Origin: Chloroflexota bacterium
GTDB lineage: Bacteria > Chloroflexota > Anaerolineae > 4572-78
DNA: 17,250 nt
NCBI GenBank assembly: GCA_024278015.1
Contig: JAJRUC010000445.1
Location: forward strand, 1 to 17,250
Direction of reading: 5' to 3'
In this document: positions 11,037 to 17,250 of the stretch, in pieces
How positions within the stretch are numbered: position 1 is the stretch's first letter
How the letters are laid out: each line of letters starts with the position of its first letter
Notes under the pieces: model-generated
Databases searched by the model: none
Told to the model about the DNA's origin: nothing
What the model saw: the letters and a program-made list of their open reading frames with translations, nothing else
Position numbers and translations under genes: made by a program

Positions 11037-13697
11037 ATGTCAAAACTTAATCATACCAGTGTATTAATTGTAGACGACGAAGAAGAAATGGCCCGCCTGT
11101 TGGCGATGATTTTGAAGCGACAGGCTGATGTGCTGGTAGCCCACGACGGTCAGGAGGGCCTGAATCTGGCCCTGAAAGAAGGCCCGGACGTTATCCTGAC
11201 AGACCTGATGATGCCCGGCGTTGACGGCTTTGACCTGATGCGTAAGGTTATGTCAAAAATTCCCTATGTGCCGGTCATTGTCATCACCGCCTACGGCTCC
11301 ATGACTTCGGCGGTAAAGGCCCTGCGCCTGGGCGCGTTTGATTTTTTGGTTAAGCCGCTGGACCCCCAGGCCGTTAGAGATACCGTGGCCAGGGCCGCCC
11401 GGCAGCACCTTGAGCAAAAGCAAAAAATCTGGCGCACGTTAATCAATAACGCGCTCAGCACCACCCGCGACCCCGCCCACATTGTTAAAAAACTACTTGC
11501 GTTGATGGCTTCCATCTTCGATGCCGAGTACGGCATGGTGATTTGGCCGGAAGAAACGGCGGCCACAGTTTTTTTGCATCCCACCGACCGCATGGTGAAA
11601 CAGCCGTTTTTGCAGTGGGGCGAAGCCATCGGCTTAACCGGCGAAAACGCCAAGCGACCCACCGCTGAACTGGCCGCCGAAATCACCATCGATGGAAACC
11701 CGCCCTTCACCGGCTCTTTGCTGGGCTGGCCCCTGCTTACCCACAACACCCCCCATTGTTCGTTCATTTTTGGGCGCAAACAGCCAAACTTTTTTGACCA
11801 GGATGATGTGGCCTTTCTGGAATCAATCACCCCCTTTGCCGGGCTGGCGCTGGACAACGCCAAAACGTACACCAGCCTTAAAACCAGCAACGACCGGCTT
11901 TCTACCCTGCAAAATATCAACGCCCTGACCTTTAACGCCAAACTCTCCCTCAACCGGATTTTGCGGCTGGCCGTGGAAGGCATCCGGCAAAACCTGGGCT
12001 ATTCGGCTATTATGATTTGCCTGCCGGAAAACCACACCCACCAGCTTGTCATTCGAGCCGCTTCCGGAAAATTTGATAAATTCCTGCGCCGCCGGGGCGA
12101 TACTCCAGGCCGCCGCATTGTCTTTCCCCTTGACCACGCCGATAATCCGTTTACAAAAACCCTTTGCCAAAAAAATATTCAGGACTATTCCGTGCAGGCC
12201 TGGATGGCTGCCCTGACGGAAGCCCTGGCCCCGGATATGGCCCAGGCGTTGGCCCACAACCATTCCATGCGCTGTATCGGTTTGCCGCTATGGCAGGGCG
12301 AAGATGTGGTTGGAGTGCTGGTTATTGGCCTGCGACACAACTTTCCCCTGGCCCCGGACGAAAGAATGTTGCTCACCTCGCTGGCGAATCAAATAGCCCT
12401 GGTGGTGACAAACGCCACCCTGTACCAGGCTGAACAACGTCGCCGCCGGGAAATGGAAGCGTTGTACCAGTCCGGCCTGGTTATCACCTCTTCCCTGTCT
12501 CACGCCGAAGTGCTGAAAGCCATCACCCAGCAAATTGTGGAGTTGACCAATGTAGAAAGCTGTATCATCAGCCGCTGGAACGCCCTTAAAGACGTGGAAG
12601 TCATTGAACTCTTTCTGGAAAAAGCGGGAAATAACTGGATAGAAAAGACAGACCCCGGCACGGAATATAATTTGTCAGAGCGCCCGCTGGTCCGGCAAGT
12701 GTTAAAAAATCAGCAACTCCGCCTCATCCGGCACGATGACCCCCGGCTGTTTGCCGATGAACGGGCGCAAATGGAAGAATACAATATCAAGTTGCGCCTT
12801 ATTATGCCCTTGATTGTGCGGGAACAAAGTATCGGCGTAATTGAGTTGCGCACCTCTGAGCCGGACACCATCTTTACCGACCAGATTATCCGGATAGCCC
12901 AGGGGTTGGCCGCCCAGGCCTCTATTGCCCTGGAAAATGCCCGCCTGCACGAAGCCGAAGTGAGGCGCATTGAACACGAAATGGATCTGGCCCAGCGCAT
13001 CCAGTTGAGTTTGCTGCCGCAAGACACGCCCCAAATTCCGGGGCTTTCCATTGCCGCCCGGTCAGTTTCGGCCCGCCTGGTTGGCGGCGATTTTTATCGC
13101 TACATGAGCATGCCCGACGGCCGGTTTGGGGTGGTGATTGGCGATGTCAGCGGCAAAGGGGTTCCCAGCGCCCTGTTTATGGCTATCACCATTACCGCGC
13201 TTGATACCCAGGTCAGAAATCACCTGTCGCCCGGAACTCTGCTTAACAACCTTAATCACGCCCTGTACCCGCGCATGCAGACCAATCGAATGAACACAGG
13301 TTTGCTGGTGGTGCTGTTTAATCCCGATGACCGCACCCTGGAAATTGCCAACGCCGGTATGATTGCGCCCCTTATCAGGCAGGCAGATGAGGCCGCCTGG
13401 CTTGATGTTCGGGGCTTTCCGGTAGGGGCCACCCCGGATACCCAATATCACAGCCAAATCATTCGGCTGCAAACCGCAACCATCATCATTATGACCAGCG
13501 ATGGCCTGCTGGAAGCCCAGAACACGCGCGGCGACCTGTTCGGTTTTGAACGATTCCAGAACGCGGCCCTGAGCCTGCCGGAAACGGCCACCAGCCAGGA
13601 CATTCTGGACCATATCTGGCAGGAAACAATTGAGCATACCAAAGGGATGGAACCCCATGATGATATGACTCTGATTATCATCAAAGCCTCGCCGTAA
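11037..13697 (+). CDS. Response regulator with GAF domains and SpoIIE/PP2C phosphatase (RsbU-like)
   Basis: Encodes 886 residues. The receiver domain spans ~7-120, with the acidic pair Asp13/Asp14, phospho-acceptor Asp56 (LTDLMMPG), Thr84 and Lys106. Three GAF-like regions follow at roughly 140-285, 290-465 and 475-645, each ending in a signalling helix (GLALDNAKTYTSL, NQIALVVTNATLYQAEQ, QASIALENARLHEAE). The C-terminal ~235 residues form a PP2C-like serine phosphatase of the SpoIIE/RsbU class, with LVGGDFY, GDVSGKGVPSALFMA, TSDGLLEAQN and DDMTLIII metal-binding motifs. It probably dephosphorylates an anti-sigma-factor antagonist in response to a phosphorelay and small ligands, but no partner kinase or STAS protein is in the window. 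The start is ATG 11037, with GACGGGA nearby. Confidence 0.92.
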   Translation: MSKLNHTSVLIVDDEEEMARLLAMILKRQADVLVAHDGQEGLNLALKEGPDVILTDLMMPGVDGFDLMRKVMSKIPYVPVIVITAYGSMTSAVKALRLGAFDFLVKPLDPQAVRDTVARAARQHLEQKQKIWRTLINNALSTTRDPAHIVKKLLALMASIFDAEYGMVIWPEETAATVFLHPTDRMVKQPFLQWGEAIGLTGENAKRPTAELAAEITIDGNPPFTGSLLGWPLLTHNTPHCSFIFGRKQPNFFDQDDVAFLESITPFAGLALDNAKTYTSLKTSNDRLSTLQNINALTFNAKLSLNRILRLAVEGIRQNLGYSAIMICLPENHTHQLVIRAASGKFDKFLRRRGDTPGRRIVFPLDHADNPFTKTLCQKNIQDYSVQAWMAALTEALAPDMAQALAHNHSMRCIGLPLWQGEDVVGVLVIGLRHNFPLAPDERMLLTSLANQIALVVTNATLYQAEQRRRREMEALYQSGLVITSSLSHAEVLKAITQQIVELTNVESCIISRWNALKDVEVIELFLEKAGNNWIEKTDPGTEYNLSERPLVRQVLKNQQLRLIRHDDPRLFADERAQMEEYNIKLRLIMPLIVREQSIGVIELRTSEPDTIFTDQIIRIAQGLAAQASIALENARLHEAEVRRIEHEMDLAQRIQLSLLPQDTPQIPGLSIAARSVSARLVGGDFYRYMSMPDGRFGVVIGDVSGKGVPSALFMAITITALDTQVRNHLSPGTLLNNLNHALYPRMQTNRMNTGLLVVLFNPDDRTLEIANAGMIAPLIRQADEAAWLDVRGFPVGATPDTQYHSQIIRLQTATIIIMTSDGLLEAQNTRGDLFGFERFQNAALSLPETATSQDILDHIWQETIEHTKGMEPHDDMTLIIIKASP

Positions 13698-13737
13698 AAC
13701 AGCAACCCGCGTATTTTCCCTTCCCCGGCAACCGTTA

Positions 13738-13766
13738 TTGCCTCTTTGCCCCAAACTGTGTAAAAT
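13738..13766 (+). promoter_or_regulatory. Sigma-70-type promoter for the methyltransferase gene
   Basis: TTGCCT (13738-13743), a 17-base spacer, TAAAAT (13761-13766). It lies in the short gap after the phosphatase gene. Transcription from about 13773 would leave a leader of roughly 27 bases before GTG 13800. Confidence 0.5.
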
Positions 13767-13799
13767 CCGGTTTTATATATGATGCAGAGAAGGCAACGT

Positions 13800-14570
13800 G
13801 TGGATAACAAAAAGACGGTTCAACAGCAATTCGGCGGACAGCAAACCATTCACGGTTACGCCACCAGCACTGTCCACGCCCACGGTCAAAGTTTACAACG
13901 GTTGGCTTGCTTCATTCAACCCCAACCAACCTGGTATGTTTTGGATGTAGCCACCGGCGCCGGGCATACGGCCCACCTTTTTGCGCCGCGCGTCTCTCAG
14001 GTTATCGCCACCGATATTACCCCCGGCATGCTGGCCAAAGCCGCCGAACTGGCGGCCCGACTGGGTTTGACGAATGTCCAAACCCGCCTGGCCGACGCTG
14101 AATCGCTCCCCTTTGATGACAATACCTTCGATTTGCTCACCTGCCGGTTGGCCTTTCACCATTTTCCCCAATCGCAGCAGGTTTTGGCCGAATTTGCCCG
14201 CGTCCTGAAATCGGGCGGCACGCTGGGCTTTACCGACAACATTGTTGTGCCGGATAAAAAGGCCGCCGCCTACTACAACGCCTACGAAAGATTGAGAGAC
14301 CCGTCGCATCATTGGGTGTACCCGCTGCCTCGCTTACGCAAGATGATGGCCGCCGCCGGCCTGACTGTTATCACCATTGACCAACTCAGCAAAGAGTTCG
14401 AGTTTCATAAATGGGCAGACCGTCAGAACGTTTCCCCGGCCAATAGAGAAAAACTCCTGCTGTTGATGCGCAACATTCCCGCCGCGCTCAAACTTTTGTT
14501 TGCCCCCCGCTGGGAAGACGACACGATGTACTTTAACTTGTGGGAAGCAGTCATCATTGCCCAAAAATAG
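13800..14570 (+). CDS. Class I SAM-dependent methyltransferase (UbiE-like)
   Basis: Encodes 256 residues from GTG 13800, placed after AGAAGG at 13788-13793; ATGs at 13779 and 13782 lack such a site. SAM-binding motif I is LDVATGAGHTA (Asp49-Gly55). The acidic end of strand 2 (VIATDITPGM), DAESLPFDDNTFD and the CRLAFHHFP block are typical of the UbiE/COQ5 and BioC-like Methyltransf_11 group. The substrate cannot be told. The C-terminal half (LRKMMAAAGLTVITI, then FHKWADRQNVSP) fits the substrate-binding cap of this group. It stands alone between the phosphatase and the MiaB-type gene, with its own likely promoter. Members of this family are often annotated as menaquinone enzymes without evidence, so I keep to the general name. 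Confidence 0.88.
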   Translation: MDNKKTVQQQFGGQQTIHGYATSTVHAHGQSLQRLACFIQPQPTWYVLDVATGAGHTAHLFAPRVSQVIATDITPGMLAKAAELAARLGLTNVQTRLADAESLPFDDNTFDLLTCRLAFHHFPQSQQVLAEFARVLKSGGTLGFTDNIVVPDKKAAAYYNAYERLRDPSHHWVYPLPRLRKMMAAAGLTVITIDQLSKEFEFHKWADRQNVSPANREKLLLLMRNIPAALKLLFAPRWEDDTMYFNLWEAVIIAQK

Positions 14571-14660
14571 AGACGCCGGACAGAACGATATAACAATTTG
14601 CGAACAAAAACAGACGCGGAAACGAAACCAAACAGGCCAGAAAAGGATAACCGGGCAGTT

Positions 14661-16019
14661 ATGAAGTATCATCTGTGGACAATCGGATGTCAAATGAACG
14701 AGGCCGACTCCCGGCGGGTCGGCTCTGAACTGGAAAAACTGGGCTATCACTACGCTCCCTCCGCCGCGCAAGCCGATGTGATTGTCATCAACACCTGCGT
14801 GGTGCGCCAAAGCGCGGAAGACAAAGCCTACGGCTTCACCGCCTCGCTGAAGCCGTTGAAGCAGGGCAATCCCCGGCGCACCATCGCCTTGATGGGCTGT
14901 TTGGTGGGCGTAAAGGGCAACGCCCGCCTGAAAAAATCGCTGCCCCACGTGGATGTTTTCATGCCCCCCGGCGACCCCGGCCCGCTGATTGACCATCTGC
15001 TGGAACAGGAGCAACTCAAGCTGAACGCCTTTGCGTTGGCCCGGCGCCACGCCCTGCAAGACGGTAATTTGGTTTTACCGGCGCACTTGCAACACAACAT
15101 GATTTCGGCCCACGTGCCGGTTGTGTACGGCTGCAACCACGTGTGCAGCTATTGCATCATCCCCGCCCGCCGGGGGGTGGAACGCAGCCGGCCCGTGGGC
15201 GATATTGCCCGCGAAGTGCGCAGTCTGGTGGCCCAGGGCGTAAAGGAAGTGACCTTGCTGGGCCAAATTGTAGACCGCTACGGCTACGATGCGCCCGACG
15301 GCCCGCGTATGCCTGATTTGCTGCGCACCCTGAACGACATCGACGGCCTGGAGCGTATCCGCTTTTTAACCAGCCACCCCAATTATATGGATGAGCGTCT
15401 GCTGCAAACCGTGGCCGACCTGCCCAAAGTGTGCGAACACATCGAAGTGCCCATTCAGGCCGGGCACAATGAAATTCTGGCCGCCATGAAACGCCAATAC
15501 ACCGTCGATGACTATCGCCGCCTGATTGACCGCATCCGCCACTATTTGCCCCAAACCGGCATCGCCACCGACATCATCGTCGGCTTTCCCGGCGAAACCG
15601 AGGCTCATTTTCAGGGTACGCTTGATGTTCTGGCCGAGTTGAAGCTGGACGTTTGCCATTCGGCCATGTATTCGCCCCGTCCGGGGACCGTATCGGCCAA
15701 AATTATGCCCGATGACGTTTCGCCGGAAGAGAAGAAACGCCGGTTGCACGCCGTCAACGCCTTGCAAGAGACCGTCGCCGCAGAAATCAGCCGGCGCTAC
15801 GAAGGGAAATCGGTGCAAATTCTGGTGGAAGAGAAGCACAAAGGCAAGTGGAAAGGCCGCACCCGCACCAATAAACTGGTCTTTTTTGAAGATGAGCAGG
15901 ATTACAAAGGCAAACTGGTCGATATCCACATCGAGTGGGCCGGGCCGTGGAGCATGCGCGGCCGGCCGGTGGGCAAGCGGCCAAAACCCGTCCCCGAATT
16001 TATTTTGAGCAGCGCCTGA
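14661..16019 (+). CDS. miaB: MiaB-type tRNA methylthiotransferase (radical SAM)
   Basis: Encodes 452 residues from ATG 14661, the start that gives the canonical N-terminus; an upstream in-frame extension to 14598 is not family-like. The N-terminal UPF0004 domain has three cluster-binding cysteines: Cys10 (TIGCQMNEADS), Cys46 (NTCVVRQSAEDK) and Cys80. The radical SAM core has Cys158, Cys162 and Cys165 (GCNHVCSYC). The TRAM domain follows at ~370-440 (YEGKSVQILVEEKHKGKWKG). MiaB adds a methylthio group to N6-isopentenyladenosine-37 of tRNA. The close relative MtaB (threonylcarbamoyl-adenosine) is less likely, given the CQMN and DS motifs typical of MiaB. Length and all key residues fit an active enzyme. 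A strong terminator follows. Confidence 0.9.
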   Translation: MKYHLWTIGCQMNEADSRRVGSELEKLGYHYAPSAAQADVIVINTCVVRQSAEDKAYGFTASLKPLKQGNPRRTIALMGCLVGVKGNARLKKSLPHVDVFMPPGDPGPLIDHLLEQEQLKLNAFALARRHALQDGNLVLPAHLQHNMISAHVPVVYGCNHVCSYCIIPARRGVERSRPVGDIAREVRSLVAQGVKEVTLLGQIVDRYGYDAPDGPRMPDLLRTLNDIDGLERIRFLTSHPNYMDERLLQTVADLPKVCEHIEVPIQAGHNEILAAMKRQYTVDDYRRLIDRIRHYLPQTGIATDIIVGFPGETEAHFQGTLDVLAELKLDVCHSAMYSPRPGTVSAKIMPDDVSPEEKKRRLHAVNALQETVAAEISRRYEGKSVQILVEEKHKGKWKGRTRTNKLVFFEDEQDYKGKLVDIHIEWAGPWSMRGRPVGKRPKPVPEFILSSA

Positions 16020-16037
16020 AAGATTTATCGCCAATTG

Positions 16038-16069
16038 AAAGACAACCTCCACAGGTTGTCTTTTTTTTT
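16038..16069 (+). terminator. Strong rho-independent terminator after the MiaB-type gene
   Basis: AAAGACAACCT (16038-16048), loop CCAC, AGGTTGTCTTT (16053-16063), then T to 16069. The 11-bp perfect stem with a run of nine T is textbook. It starts 19 bases after the stop codon. Confidence 0.9.
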
Positions 16070-16177
16070 GCGCCCACTGTCAGCTTGCTGTCTGGTAACT
16101 TTGCAAGCAATTTGATACACTGAAACTATGTTGTCGATGGTCATGTGAAATAAAAATGATGCGTGAGACGCAATCAT

Positions 16178-16210
16178 CCATTGACCATTGACCGCTCACC
16201 ATTGACCATT
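16178..16210 (+). repeat. CCATTGACC heptad-spaced repeats
   Basis: CCATTGACC begins at 16178, 16185 and 16199, i.e. spaced 7 and 14 bases apart, just upstream of the SPFH gene (start 16227). It is a short low-complexity repeat. It may bind a regulator, or may simply be a slippage array of the kind scattered in such genomes. Confidence 0.55.
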
Positions 16211-16226
16211 TTCACAGGAGGAGGAT

Positions 16227-17250
16227 ATGAGCAAACTCAAAAAAATACTGGATGTTGTCACCGATGAGCAATTTCAAATGGATGCCAAAGATTTTCTCTC
16301 TGCTCAGGAAGGATTCGAGGCGGCCAGCACCCAAATTGCCCAAATGAGCGCTCCCATTTTAGAGGCGGCGCAAGTACTCAACCAGAGTTTTTCCAAAAAG
16401 AAGGAGGGCGGCCGGCAAACCAATATCATTTCGCCGGTTATCATGCCCAAAGACCCGCGCTCGTGGTTTTGGCTGCTGGAAGCCGGCGGCCTGCTGGTGA
16501 TTGGCCTGGCGGGCCTGGGTTTCGCCTCTGCGCTGAATGGGGTGCTGGGGTTGGGCAGCAGTCGATTGGCTTTGTTTGGGCCGCACTACTGGCTTTTGTG
16601 GCTGGCGTTTGTGGCTTTTCGGGTGTGGCAAAACGCGCACGTCACCATTCCCGATGGTTGCCGGGCGCTCATCACCAAATACGGCAAGGTGGAAGAGACC
16701 GTTGGCCCGGGCCGAAAGTGGCTGCTGCACCCTCGCAAAAAAGTGAGCTACATCGTCAACACCACCAAAGAATACCCCTACAACGCCCCCATCCGGCAGG
16801 CGCCCACCCAGGAACGGGTTGAAGCGTCGGTAGACCTGTTCTTGCAGTTTCGCATTGAAGACCCCGGCGAGTTTATTTTTACGCTGGGCGGGGCCAACGG
16901 CTTTTCAGAAAAGCTGCAAAACGCCATCAGCGAAGTAACCCGGTCGTTGATTTACGAACAACGGGCCGAAGATATTTACGATTTGGTCGGTGAAAGCACC
17001 CAGGGCATGCTGGAATCGCTGAACAACCAGTTTTTGCCCGCCGTGCGTTTTGTCAACGCCAACATCACCCACGCCGAACCGTCCAGCCGGCAGTATCGTA
17101 TGGATTTGGCCGCCGCCGAGGTGATGCGCGTCGCCAAAGAAGCCTACACCTATCAATACGAACTTGACCTGCGCAAGAAGAAAGACGAAGGGGAGTTGAA
17201 CAAGAAACTGGCTTCGCTGCGAGAGACACTTTCCATTATCAAAGCCGAAA
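16227..17250 (+). CDS. SPFH/band 7 domain membrane protein (partial, 3' end outside window)
   Basis: Open from ATG 16227 to the window edge (341 codons), with AGGAGGAGG at 16216-16224 as ribosome binding site. The N-terminal ~75 residues are soluble and helical. Two hydrophobic helices follow at ~80-105 (LLEAGGLLVIGLAGLGFASA) and ~118-132 (WLLWLAFVAFRVW). The SPFH/band 7 fold then runs from DGCRALITKYGKVEETVGPG (~139) through the FRIEDPGEFIFTLGG strands. An alpha-helical, charged stretch begins near 310 (DLRKKKDEGELNKKLAS), typical of the coiled-coil oligomerisation arm. SPFH proteins form large membrane rings or microdomain scaffolds (flotillin and HflK/C types). Two membrane helices before the SPFH domain, rather than one hairpin at the extreme N-terminus, are slightly unusual. 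Confidence 0.85.
   Translation, partial: MSKLKKILDVVTDEQFQMDAKDFLSAQEGFEAASTQIAQMSAPILEAAQVLNQSFSKKKEGGRQTNIISPVIMPKDPRSWFWLLEAGGLLVIGLAGLGFASALNGVLGLGSSRLALFGPHYWLLWLAFVAFRVWQNAHVTIPDGCRALITKYGKVEETVGPGRKWLLHPRKKVSYIVNTTKEYPYNAPIRQAPTQERVEASVDLFLQFRIEDPGEFIFTLGGANGFSEKLQNAISEVTRSLIYEQRAEDIYDLVGESTQGMLESLNNQFLPAVRFVNANITHAEPSSRQYRMDLAAAEVMRVAKEAYTYQYELDLRKKKDEGELNKKLASLRETLSIIKAE

Noticed and set aside
16127..16210. Riboswitch or structured leader before the SPFH gene
   Set aside because: Only short CCATTGACC repeats and weak, inconsistent pairings are visible, with no recognisable conserved aptamer.

Overview
The window looks like a Chloroflexota-type genome (Anaerolineae-like or related lineages; an inference from protein style and moderately high GC, with no rRNA to confirm it). 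It joins a compact mobile element on the left (about 0.6-10.0 kb) to an ordinary chromosomal block on the right (about 10.2-17.25 kb). The first ~660 bases are clearly more AT-rich than the rest. They hold the tail of an unidentified gene and a hypothetical gene, and may belong to a different insertion or to the other flank.

Mobile element. A ribbon-helix-helix-like small protein (678-878) and an 81-aa protein (875-1120) lead into a Prim-Pol gene (1117-1872). This is followed in the same reading frame, after one TAG, by a D5-type superfamily 3 helicase (1882-3297). Together they look like one replication protein of about 726 residues cut by a single amber codon. Directly after it lies a near-perfect 48-bp inverted repeat carrying three 9-bp iterons per arm (3299-3447), the best candidate replication origin. 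A run of tiny overlapping genes (3463-4524) ends in a frameshifted, partly duplicated remnant. A G-rich, repeat-rich non-coding stretch follows (4525-4863). The only minus-strand gene is an XRE-type regulator (4864-5202). It faces a RHH gene (5325-5486) across a divergent promoter whose two halves share one palindromic -35 box, with a 19-bp palindromic operator on the rightward -10. The rightward operon then carries three hypotheticals (5565-6572), a 55-aa HTH protein, a 35-aa ORF with an intrinsic terminator inside it, a soluble FtsK/SpoIIIE-like DNA translocase (6830-8065) with an atypical Walker A, a two-helix membrane protein (8062-8427) and a large serine recombinase (8444-9979). A 10-bp-arm palindrome ends exactly at the recombinase stop codon.

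No capsid, portal, large terminase, relaxase or type IV secretion gene is visible. Autonomous-type replication, an FtsK-like pump, a small membrane protein and an integrase together recall actinomycete integrative conjugative elements (AICEs: RepSA/Prim-Pol plus TraB plus Spd proteins plus integrase), which move double-stranded DNA with a single translocase. A Chloroflexota counterpart of that design is the main hypothesis; a phage satellite or integrated plasmid is the alternative.

Chromosomal block. After a ~150-bp repeat with 12-bp inverted ends come a membrane-anchored unknown protein, a receiver-GAF-SpoIIE phosphatase of the RsbU type, a class I methyltransferase, a MiaB-type tRNA methylthiotransferase with a strong terminator, and an SPFH/band 7 protein cut by the window end.
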